Assembly: GCF_003573695.1 (NCBI RefSeq)
Contig: NC_039366.1
Coordinates: forward strand, 159,096,770-159,160,769
Reading direction: 5' to 3'
From: Papaver somniferum
Taxonomy: Eukaryota > Streptophyta > Magnoliopsida > Ranunculales > Papaveraceae
Length of the DNA: 64,000 nucleotides
Shown here: positions 47,972 through 57,554 of the stretch, piece by piece
Layout: each line of letters begins with the position of its first letter
Position numbering within the stretch: the first letter of the stretch is position 1
Made by a program: the position numbers and the translations under genes
Notes under the pieces: model-generated
What the model saw: the letters and a program-made list of their open reading frames with translations, nothing else
What the model was told of the DNA's origin: nothing
The model's database searches: none

Positions 47972-49552
47972 TGTTTAATAATTTAATGTGGGTTGTAGTA
48001 ATGAGGTTCAAACTCTCGGACTTGTGAAGGATAATTTTTTTAGAAGATAAATATATACAAAAATATTGAAAAATTGGTAGAGAGTTATTGGGACTAAGGA
48101 CTTGGCCAATTCTCATGCATATGGTACATTTTATTTATTCTTAACAATTATCGCTCAAAACATAAAATGTACGGACACTTATTTTGCCAATATAGATTCT
48201 CAGAATATTAGTTATAAATCGTAAGCACGTGACATCAAACATTTAAGCAAGCATGCCACATCAAATAAAATGATAACTAATCAATCAAAATCATTTTTTC
48301 AATTTTAAATCAATGCAAAAGTCATAAAAAGAATAAATTAAATTTACCAGAATGAAGAAAATCGCCTCCTCCGTTGTCCCAATGTTGGGTTTAGCTCATC
48401 ATGATAAAAACACGCTCAAAATATTTATTTATTGCTCAAATGGTGTTTACAATGAAGAGAAAAGGAGAAAATGGTGTAAAACTGTAATCTGCGACCCACA
48501 GAAGGCGTCCAAAATAAACGACACAGAACAGGTGCTATTGTTACTGAATCTCTAAAACCCACACCTACGACCCACGTCTGTGAGTCTCTTTCACTGTTGG
48601 TAAACGACTGCTGCTGCGGGTCCGTTCTTCGTGTTCTTCCTCTTCATCAATGGCAGCAGCAGCAACAGAGAAAAATGGTGATTCTCCCTCTGCAGCCTTC
48701 TCTCCTCTCCTCCCAACTCTCGACACCCCTTCTAGTCGACCCATAGTGCCTATTTATACCCAACAACCTTCAAAATATCCTTGATTTAATCCCGAATATC
48801 TTCCAATATTCTTCACAGCCATATTCGATGTTTCTTTCCCTGTGGACTCTGTTCACGCATTAATGGCAGATATTTCGTTTTTTCAATCTTCTAGGATTCG
48901 ATATAGGTACCATATATTCCCTCTTTACTCGAGTATCTTCCACAAACCCAACAGAGAATTCGATATTCTCTCTCTGTTTCCAAAAATATTGCTATCCCCT
49001 GTTTGGACTTTGATCTTCTCTCCCGGTCATTTCAGCCCAAATTGATCGCTAAAATCATTTGCATTCGGCCTGTTTAGCCTTAACAGGCTTAACCCAATAA
49101 TTTCCAGCGATTGAATCTCGCTAGAATTCCTCCAACAATCCGACCAAACTTCAACAGCGTCTGCATGTTTTCTTCCCGCCAAATTCATTTTTTTTTGAAT
49201 CGTGAATATGGTGTCCCCTTAGCAAACAGTGGTGCCCCCTTAGCAATTTGGGTGGAAATATCATTTTTGGGGTGTAAATAGCCATGGGGTGCCCTTATCC
49301 AACCAAATGGGTGCCTTTAGCAATTCTTCCGGGATATTTTCCGCACTTTTTCGGGGTTCCTCCGGGACATTTCCAGGGTACTTCCGGTACACCTCAACGG
49401 AGCTCCGGACGCCGCATCTTTAGCCAATTTCGCCACAAAACTTTATTTTTCCAAAAACTCCTACAAATAAATAAAACAACATAATAAGTACAAAAATGGG
49501 TACTAACAATGTATACAATTGGGCTATATTAGACACATAAATGCGTCTATCA
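47972..49552 (-). repeat. 5' LTR of the Ty3-type element
   Basis: Nearly identical to 42765-44344. Differences include GTTGAAGG/TGTGAAGG near the start, a CAACAGCAG/CAGCAACAG shuffle in the GCA repeat, and single changes near the end (TATACGATT/TATACAATT). Confidence 0.93.
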
Positions 49553-50172
49553 TCAGCCGAACCTAAACCTGGTTCGCCGAACCATGAAGTAAAAATCCAA
49601 ACTTTTGATAATTTGTAGCTATAGAAGTGAGATTGAGCATAAGATAGAAGTGTACCTGTGTATTAGAAGCATTGAGTTCCTCATATATGTGCTCATCATC
49701 TGGATTTGGCTCATAAAAATAATCATCTTGAGTTTGTGTTTGAGTTTGAGCTTGAGTTTGTGTAAAATCATTCTCATAATCTAAGAAATCAGCCATTTGG
49801 GAATCATTGTTGTAGTTGATATGTATTTTCCTAGGTTTTTTATATGAATTATGACCCTCCTCATCCTCCATTGAATCAAGAATAAAATTTTCTCACTTTC
49901 TCTTTCTCTCCTTCTTAACCAAAACTTTGATTTTTTTCCCACAAATTTTTTCATCTAAACAACCTTTATAATTCTGAAAATATCTTAACCACTAATCAAA
50001 ATATTTAATCACTAATCCAGATTACTAACACTAATATGTAAAGGGTAGATTTGTCATTTAAAAACATTTGGGTTAAGGGGATATCTGATTTTATTATTTC
50101 ACAGCCCTTTTTGTCTTTATTGAGTATGCCTTGAAAGATTTTGGTATGCCCAAAATCATAATTCTATCTAAT

Positions 50173-53135
50173 TTCTGCAGATAGAGAATAATGTGAAGAA
50201 AAAAAGAAGAAGGTACCTTTCATTGACACAGTTAGACAATCTCGATCCTGATTCAATTGAGATAAAAACTCCTCGGTTCCACTATTAGTTGATCTACTTC
50301 ATAACTAATTTTTTCAGTTATAAAGTAATTCAAGTAGTAGTGGGACGGAAGGGAGAATTAAAATTGTAACAGATTGTTTTTCAAATTATGCACTAAGCTC
50401 TCATAAAAAATGAGCACATTCAGCAACATGTAATCTTATCATCTATCAATTTTCAAAATGCACTCAGTTTTTATTGTGAAACAGTTTGGTTCCGGAACCA
50501 AAACGATTCTAATCAGATATGGAGGAGTACCCTTGTCCGCAAAGACACCCCAAAAGGGAAGGTAGTGTATTATGATGAGTGGGCCATCTCCACGCAATTT
50601 GATCATCAATACTTATTGAAACAGAAGGATGAGTGAATACTAGTGTGGTGTCCTTGAGATTTGGGGATTGATGTCCCTAAACCTAACATGTATCAATTAT
50701 TATATGGAACCATCATTAGGTACCACCACTATTATTGAGATTTGGGGATTGATGTCCCTAAACCTAACATGAATACTAGTGTGGTGTCCTAGAGCAGGCA
50801 TATAGGTCTGGGATGGAACTATGATCGACTAGTTTTATAGACTAGAGGATTCCGGTCTCAGTTTGGTCGTCGTCTGTTCTTGTTCAATGGGTGAAATCAA
50901 GAACGAAAATGCTAACTGTGGGCAGAGTTGCTTGTTTTGACAACTAAGGTCTGAGGTTATGTCTGTCACTCAAGGATAACATTGTCTAATCTAATCAATA
51001 TTAACCAATCCAGTAGAGTAGGTTAACAACAAAGATACCCTTTTAACATGTGAGCGCCATTAAAATAAAAAGTTATGGTGAGTGTCAAATAATTGATTTT
51101 TTTTTACAATAAATGATAATTAAAGGGTTCTGGTTATTCTTTACCTAGCTTTTAACACTAATTAAACCCTTTCAACCAGTGGTACATTGTACTGTATCTG
51201 TATGTATATATTAGGTGTTTTTAACTTTTAAGTAGTCATTTCTGACATATATAATCTGGGTTTAGCTGTTTCTTTTAGTGACTCATTAGTACACTAGTGA
51301 TTAACTTAACCTAAATCATTACTGCACAATATATTGCTAATTTAATCCAATCTATAATTACCTCTGACTTGATTTAGCTTGTGTTTTGTTTGGTTATATA
51401 CTAAAGGGAAATGCATGAATTCTAACATGTGTAGTGTACTGTAATCATCTCAAAAAAAATATTCAAGCAGTAAATTAATTCTACATGATGTGGTTTTAAT
51501 TTGGTCCATCTGAAATCTCTCTTAATGGAGTAGTAGACTTTTAGTATCCTAATAAGTCATACATTTAATGGATTTATGATCCTTTTGTGGTAGGAAATGT
51601 CCTTATGATCTTGATTTAGTAGCATAGTTATTCTTGCTCTGATTAAAGTTATGTTAACAATTGCAGACTCTAAGCAAAAATAGCATTGGCCCAAGGCAGA
51701 GAAAAACCCAAATAAATAAATGATTTTGTCCCATTGGTGGTATCAACTTGGTGAAGTAATAAGCCATGGCTAGAGTTTATGTTACCCTAATGAGAAATGC
51801 TAGTGATTAGTATATGTGTTTTTGGCAACTTTGAAGTTAAGTTAGAAAGGAGAGGTGTAGTTGAGATTGAATGAGGTGTTGGGTCCAATTCAAACCTAAA
51901 TAAAGAGGATGGGTTAACTAATTAAGAGAAGATGGACTATTATTAGTACATTAAAAAAGTTATTTGAAAGGTTTAAAGGTCAGGAATATCCATCCCATTT
52001 GAAAGGTTCTCTTTCGTTTTCGCAGCTTCCTTAATTTCTTTGTGAGGATTTTGGAGACAAGGTGTAGATACACCATCATTTCCATGTGTTGTTGTAAAAC
52101 CAATATATATATATATATAGACCCCCCACCATTTATTCCTTTCTTCAAGTTCAAAAAAACAAGAAACTTGATACCTTTATTTTGTTTGTGACAGAAACCC
52201 CCACAAACTAGAAGTGAGTTTTTTTTTTTTTTGTGTAACAACTATTCTTAAACTTAAGAAAATGCAGTTTATGATGGCTTCTATGCTGTTAACACAACAG
52301 AAGCTGTCGTACTAACTGAAGCAATTGATGCCAAGGAGCTGAGTGGGATTACGAAATGAAATTGTATTCAAGACTGCAGCTGATAGTCGAGGCTCTTGAC
52401 AAATTGCACCATACACACGCATCGTCCAAGTATATAAAAGTGAATTTTAATACCATATAATACCCACTTGCAAAATGTGTTTGATAATACCCGCCGTGGA
52501 AATTGTCGGTTGTTATACGCTCATTGTGTAGTAGAGTTGACCATCTAACTCCCTACAATTATACGAATTATATACTAGTTAGGTAGTTCGCCCATGCGCG
52601 CAACAAAGTTCACATAGTAGCTCACTTAAAACGTCAGTTCATTTGTGCTAAACCAAACCAGAATATATTAGTACTTTCTAATTTCTATCAATAAAAAAGA
52701 CTCAAAAGTTTTAAATACTACTCAAAGAATCAGCTACGCTGTACATATATAAAGATCTTCATACATACTCTATAGCTGATCGCAAAATGAGTTGGGTTGT
52801 GATGCGGACGAAGAAATTGAGTGCTGGTTTAAAACTGCAAGAAAGAAATTCAGGAGTTAAAGACAGTGCCGACGGTCAAAGGGAGACAAACAGTAACATT
52901 AACCTTAACTCGAAATTAGTAGTAATTTAATTACTTTACTGGTGAAGTTGGCCATCTGGCTTTTGTATATATCCATTTGGTTCATTCGATGGCGTTAAAA
53001 GATAGGGCAACTTGACAAAACTTTTTGAGGTGGATGAACGTTAAAATGTGAGACGTAATGAGGAGGGATTAATTGCTGAAACACCGGGACTATGCATGTT
53101 CATTTCCCTTTATACATACACAAAAACTGTAGCGA
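50173..53135. other. Intergenic stretch, no gene supported
   Basis: AT-rich, with an (AT)n microsatellite at 52106-52119. A minus-strand frame at 52241-51960 and a plus-strand frame near 52257-52358 (NAVYDGFYAVNTTEAVVLTE) read like protein over short lengths but match no family I know. The only clear structure is the duplication at 50635-50790. Confidence 0.35.
50635..50790 (+). repeat. Local A-B-x-B-A direct duplication
   Basis: Unit A (GAATACTAGTGTGGTGTCCT) occurs at 50635-50654 and 50771-50790. Unit B, 37 bp containing GGGGATTGATGTCCCTAAAC, occurs at 50654-50690 and 50735-50771. All copies are perfect and in the same orientation, with 44 bp of unique sequence between the B copies. Confidence 0.95.
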
Positions 53136-53143
53136 GATCACGA

Positions 53144-53910
53144 TAGGGGTGTAAATAATACCCAAAAATACTCGGTCTGCCTGTATCCGTCCGAGCCCGT
53201 CTGTACCCGAAGTAGCCCAAAGCCTGTTATGCCCCGTCATGGACCACCCGGCCTGGTCTGAATTAATTTATTGGGCGGTCTCGGACTTTGCAATTAATTA
53301 TGATGCCTGGACTGATACCCGGCCTGAAAACCTTCTATATTCCATTAATCATTTAATATCCTCTTAAAAAGACTTAAAAGTTACCATTTTACAATTGTCA
53401 ATTTTGTGTCAGGAAAAATTAAATATATACTTGTTTTTACTTATAGTTAACTTTTTCAAAACATTAATGGTAATATATTTTCTTATTAGAAATTTTATTG
53501 TACTCTAATTAATTATTTATTATAGGCTATAATTAAAAGTTTGTCATTGTAATTTAAATATAAAATAATACTATCACTTACGGTATGCAATGTTAGAAAG
53601 GAAAGGATATTATATTAAAATTAAATAAATTTAATTGCAAGTCTGGAAAAATAAATTTAATACCATTCATTTGAAAATTTGAACTTAAAAAATAAGAAAA
53701 AAAAATTCAAAATAGTGGCCTATCCGGCCCGATTTGGCCTGCCCGTATAAAAAACGGGCTTCGGGCGGTCTTTGGGTAACAAATTATCATCTTTTGCCCG
53801 GCCTGCCCGGCCTGAATTTGTTTACGGGCTCACAAATATTAAGTCTGGCCTGCCCGACCTATCTTAGTTTTTAGGCCGGGTGGCCTGGCCTGTCCGAATT
53901 TACACCCCTA
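53144..53910. mobile_element. hAT-type non-autonomous element (767 bp)
   Basis: The termini TAGGGGTGTAAAT and ATTTACACCCCTA form a perfect 13-bp inverted repeat. The flanks GATCACGA (53136-53143 and 53911-53918) are a perfect 8-bp target duplication, the hAT signature. Near both ends are many CCCGGCC/GGCCTGCCCG words, and the middle is very AT-rich. No transposase is present. Confidence 0.92.
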
Positions 53911-54619
53911 GATCACGAATTCATAATACACTACTGATGAAGTACTGATGCATCCTTCCATTTCAAATGACATTAGCTTTTTCATTTTTTATGGAAATTG
54001 GATTATTGCATCATTTGGTTCAAAACCTCATTGCAACAACATCAGACTCCATAAGAGTTTTATGTTGACAACATCTACTTAGAAGCATCCCACAAATTCT
54101 CTTAAGGAAAATGGTGCTTCATCGCTGAATAACACATTTATACAGTTTAAATTTAATAATAGATAGGGTTTTCTTATCTTGTATCCCAGTATACAAGATA
54201 GGGAATAGTAAACGATTAATTTTATATATTGATTTCATAATTTTACATTGAAGCCGGTGTAATTAGTTTAGATTAATCCGGTATAAGGTATTTCCTCTAT
54301 TACCCGTGAAGCTTTCTAAAAATGCGGTGTTGTTCATTTATTATAGTGGGGTCAGCGTCTTTCTAGTCAACAATAATTATTGATTAACTTAATACAGTAA
54401 TTCTCTAATAACTCACGTTCGCATATCATGTTGTTCATTTTTTTTGTTAGTGACTAATCCGACGGTCTATGTCTATTGATGATTTCACATGCGATTAACA
54501 TTTTCCTTCTAATTATTTTCCACTACCGATTTTCAGAGTAGATTATTATCGCAAAATATTTGGATTATATTTTAGAGTGAAACAAGGAAGGTAAAAAATC
54601 ATATTTTATATATATGTAG

Positions 54620-55832
54620 ATAATTATCCTGGCATTTTTAGGGGCGATTCCGAAAGAATTAGGGGCGACACAAAAAGACAAAAAAGGTCACCCAAACATA
54701 AAATGTAGCCGTCCCTTATCTCCCGTTTTTTTTAATGGCCAAACTACCCTTTACAATCGGTAGATGACTTCACAATCGGGAAGTTAATCCACAATCGGGA
54801 GTCAATTTAGTTTATATAACTTCCGAATATAAAGTATCCCCAAAATAAAATCCTATATCTTTTGAATTTTGATTATCCTATAATCGGTAGTAAAAAAATG
54901 TATCTTGATTCCCGATTAAAGTAGACCTTTGGCTAAAATGCTACCATAATCGGTAGTGAATTTAGTTTATTTAACTCTCGAATATAGAGTAGCCCCAAAA
55001 TAAGATTTTGCAAAAATTCTCAATTTTTTGAATTTTGGTTGAGCTATAATCGATAGTAAATGAAGGTATCCTGACTTCGGATTATACAGTGGCTCTCTTT
55101 GCAAATATCCTACCATAATCGGTAGTCAAGGTAGTTCATATAACTACGGATTATAGAGTTGCCCCAAAATGTGATTTTGCAAAAATCCTCCATTTTTTGA
55201 ATTTTGGTTGAGCCTATAATCGGTAGTAAATGAAGTTATCTTGACTTCTGATTATACAGTAGATCTCTTTACCGTAATCCTACCATAATCGGTAGTCAAG
55301 GTAGTTCATATAACTACCGAATATAGAGTTGCCCCAAAATGTGATTTTGCCAAAATCTTCTATTTTTTGAATTTTGGTTGAGCCTATAATCGATAGTAGT
55401 TGAGGTAAAATCATGACTTCCGATTGTAAGTGGCTCTCTTTGCAAATATTCAACCATATTCGGTAGTCAAAATAGTTTATATAACTACCGAATACAGAGT
55501 AGCCCCAAAATGAGATTTTACAAAAATCCTTTTTTTTTTAAAAATTTTGATTGAGCCTATAATCGGTAGTAAATGAATTTTGTCGTTAACTTCCGATTAA
55601 TAGTAGCCCCAATATGTATTTAACACAAATTTATATCAATCGGTAGTATCTTTGTGTTACTTAACTACCGATTTAATATTAATAATCAGACACAAAATAA
55701 CTTCCGATTACGGAAGGGCATTAACGTATTCTTCTATCTTTTGGACATCCCTTAACCTTGGCGATGGGTTGGGAATAAAAAAATCGCCCCTAATTCTTTC
55801 GGGGTCGTCCTTAAAAATGTTAGGATAATTAT
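54620..55832. mobile_element. Nested inverted-repeat element with 175-bp internal repeats
   Basis: The termini match over about 50 bp when inverted: ATAATTATCCTGGCATTTTT + AGGGGCGA.. at the left and ATAATTATCCTAACATTTTT + AAGGACGA.. at the right, both followed by CCGAAAGAATTAGGGGCGA. A TA dinucleotide at each edge could be the target duplication, but this is not decisive. No transposase is present. Confidence 0.7.
54730..55690. repeat. About five tandem 160-178-bp repeats with AATCGGTAGT palindromes
   Basis: The phrase (C)TATAATCG(G/A)TAGTA recurs near 54876, 55035, 55213, 55387 and 55558. Each unit also contains CCATAATCGGTAGT, TATAACTACCGAATATAGAG and TTTTTTGAATTTTGGTTGAG. AATCGGTAGT and its complement ACTACCGATT alternate, so each unit can fold back on itself. 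Confidence 0.8.
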
Positions 55833-56254
55833 GATTTTTTTTATTTTTGGCAAGGAGTCAAGGACGTGTTTTCTTGATTCAAATAGTGGTCCGTAAGTAC
55901 CTACTGTTTGTGGATCACTTGCTTAAAAATACCATCTAATGGATTTGAAATCGAAGAAGGAAAAAAAAAATAAAGAAAGGAGAGAGATGATTATATAGAA
56001 AAATATAGAGTTTTCAAATCATTGACCCCGTGGGGTGGACTCTACCGAGTGAAGACTTTTTAATTAAGGGTATATTAGAAATTATTGTTTCCCTTAAAGT
56101 TAAAACTTATATTATCGAGAATATGACAACCTCAATGAGTAAATACTAGGCCCAAGATAAAAAGTAAGATAATTAATGCTTTTTATCCTGTATACGAGGA
56201 TATAAGATAAGAAGACCCTGATAAAAGAGTTTTATACCAGCTTAATAGGTAGTC

Positions 56255-56313
56255 GTGTTAATTTTAATCTAACTATCTAAATCTGTGTTCTATAGTTAGA
56301 TTAAAATTAACAC
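56255..56313. repeat. Perfect 22-bp hairpin
   Basis: Arms at 56255-56276 and 56292-56313 are exact reverse complements (the left arm begins GTGTTAATTTTAATC), with a 15-base loop. This could be a minimal MITE or a small-RNA precursor. No target duplication is obvious. Confidence 0.9.
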
Positions 56314-57540
56314 AATTTTCTAATTTTCTCTACTGAGTGAAGATACTAACCGTCCAAAAAGGAAAACTAAGCATTAATGTACTACGGGGTGGGCTAGGTT
56401 GAGATAGAATATTCCCCATATTGTTCTGAATTGTTGAATTTAATAAACTTTGTTAATCAACCTTTATACATCGATTAGGTAAAGACTTCAGACGTAAACT
56501 TGTAAGAGTGTGAGGGAGATTGTTGTTCGAGGCGTAAAACACGGTCTAGTTAGTACTCTAATATGTGTGCCAAGTAAGTTTAGGGCGTAGCGAAGTACAT
56601 TTTACGAAAGAACATGGGGCCTGATTCAATGACTTACCGCTCATTCATTCATTGTTTGCTCCGCGGTCCTACTCAACCCCCTCTTCCTCTTGTTATTTCC
56701 TTGTTACAGAATTATTGTGGATTCAACCGTGACATCATAGTTGATCATACCCGGCAAAAACATAATCCAATGTCATAAAATCGACCGGTCATCGGATTGG
56801 AAAACTTATTAGAACATGATCCTACGATTCAACCACTGTTCACTGGGTCATATATATATATATCATCTAAAATTTCAATACTAATTTCATTTCCTATGTT
56901 TTTCGCTGAGAAAAAACTTATATATGTTAAGTATTTAAAATAAAAAGATATCGATTCTTAAAGACAATTGATGCATTTGAAGTTCGAAATCTTAAAGCTA
57001 ACCACCACGATTTTCAAACAATGTATTAGAATTTAGATAACAATTCAAAATATAAAAATCAAAAGTAATAACTAATAAGTAGTCGAGAAAGGTAGCGTTT
57101 AAGTTCAATTCTAAGTTTCACTATTGAGTCTTAACTTTTAATAACAAGAAGCGTATGATTTTTTTCTAGCTGAACTCGTTTCATCCTCTGATGGGATATC
57201 ATGCAACGGTTGTGAGTCAGATAATACCATTTAAGTATCGATTACATATTGCATCATAAATTAAGTATATATATATATATATATAAGTACTAAGTAACGG
57301 TTCGGGTTTCAGGAAGTCAGCCGTGGATTCATTAAGTGACTGAGAATAAGAGTTGCCAGTGCCTCCGAGTATCTCATGTATTTGTACAAAGTCGAGGAAC
57401 AAATATGACATGTGAGTTAGCTGAGCTGTATTAGGAAATAGTCACGATGATCGCATGAGTAAGGCTCTTGTGGTTTTGCATGACAGGTGTTAGGAATCCT
57501 AGTTTGGAGGTATCAAGTTCTGTAAATGATTCTTGGATCA
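56314..57540. other. Intergenic, no gene recognised
   Basis: AT-rich with microsatellites at 56851-56862 and 57266-57284. I see no coding frame or repeat boundary. Confidence 0.3.
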
Positions 57541-57554
57541 TAGGTGATTTTCAT

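Larger units (their letters stand above)
42765..49552 (-). mobile_element. Young non-autonomous Ty3-type LTR retrotransposon (6.8 kb)
   Basis: LTRs of about 1,580 bp lie at 42765-44344 and 47972-49552, both TGTTTAAT...TCTATCA. The 5-bp target duplication TCAGC is perfect (42760-42764, 49553-49557). The primer-binding site TGGCGCCGCCGACGCGG (47951-47968) abuts the right LTR and a polypurine tract AAGTTTGGGGG abuts the left one, so the element reads on the minus strand. A second motif, ATTGAGGACAATG with TTAAGTTTGGGGGT (45349-45385), is typical of Tat/Athila-like Ty3 elements. Capsid, protease and polymerase motifs are absent. I count about 17 differences between the LTRs by eye (about 1%), so the insertion is recent. 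Confidence 0.9.
39201..49871 (-). pseudogene. Mutator transposase with C-terminal OTU protease domain
   Basis: Three exons agree in phase: 49871-49656, 42315-42232 and 42145-39201 (intron 2 is 86 bp; intron 1 now holds a 6.8-kb retrotransposon). Exon 1 is acidic with a (QT)n run. Exon 3 begins WKTKPEILDWLEEHAMKV, continues into a Cys/His-bearing, basic DNA-binding-like part (RNCPFKIVF, MDCRHNHPRP), then the DDE core: IILDCTY with the first Asp, TSTKAPFTVAFCFM, and PKVFVSDQDSSLMYAIKKVF with the second Asp. MAESAHYRLKKNL and a SWIM zinc finger (C.C..SMGLPCRH) follow. The OTU part (39836-39201) keeps QGDGNCGY with the catalytic Cys and NCHFIGLKL with the His. Lesions: TAG at 41465-41467 in DCTY*TNKYE, a 1-nt shift at the A6 run 41193-41198, and several stops at 39837-40317. 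The OTU domain resembles deubiquitinases; its substrate here is unknown. Confidence 0.88.
34476..50164. mobile_element. 15.7-kb Mutator-like element carrying transposase-OTU and PMD genes
   Basis: Left terminus GAACCCTGATTTTGGGCATA + CCAAAATCTT (34476-34505) and right terminus, read inward, GAATTATGATTTTGGGCATA + CCAAAATCTT form the inverted repeats, with weaker similarity for about 100 bp. The perfect 8-bp direct repeat TATCTAAT flanks it at 34468-34475 and 50165-50172. Inside are a plus-strand PMD gene and a minus-strand Mutator transposase with a downstream OTU domain, arranged tail to tail. Palindromic GCCGAA repeats fill the introns and the spacer. A Ty3-type retrotransposon (42765-49552) is inserted in the first transposase intron, so the element was about 8.9 kb before that. 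Both genes carry inactivating lesions. Confidence 0.9.
54164..56219. mobile_element. Inverted-repeat element, host of a nested element
   Basis: AGGGTTTTCTTATCTTGTAT + CCCAGTATACAAGATAGGG (54164-54202) is mirrored at 56175-56219 (CCTGTATACGAGGATATAAG + ATAAGAAGACCCT). The repeats are diverged and no target duplication was found, so the superfamily is undecided. The repeat-rich element 54620-55832 lies inside it. Confidence 0.55.

Noticed and set aside
52257..52358. Short plus-strand reading NAVYDGFYAVNTTEAVVLTE
   Set aside because: It looks protein-like but is short, has no flanking exons and matches no family I can name with confidence.
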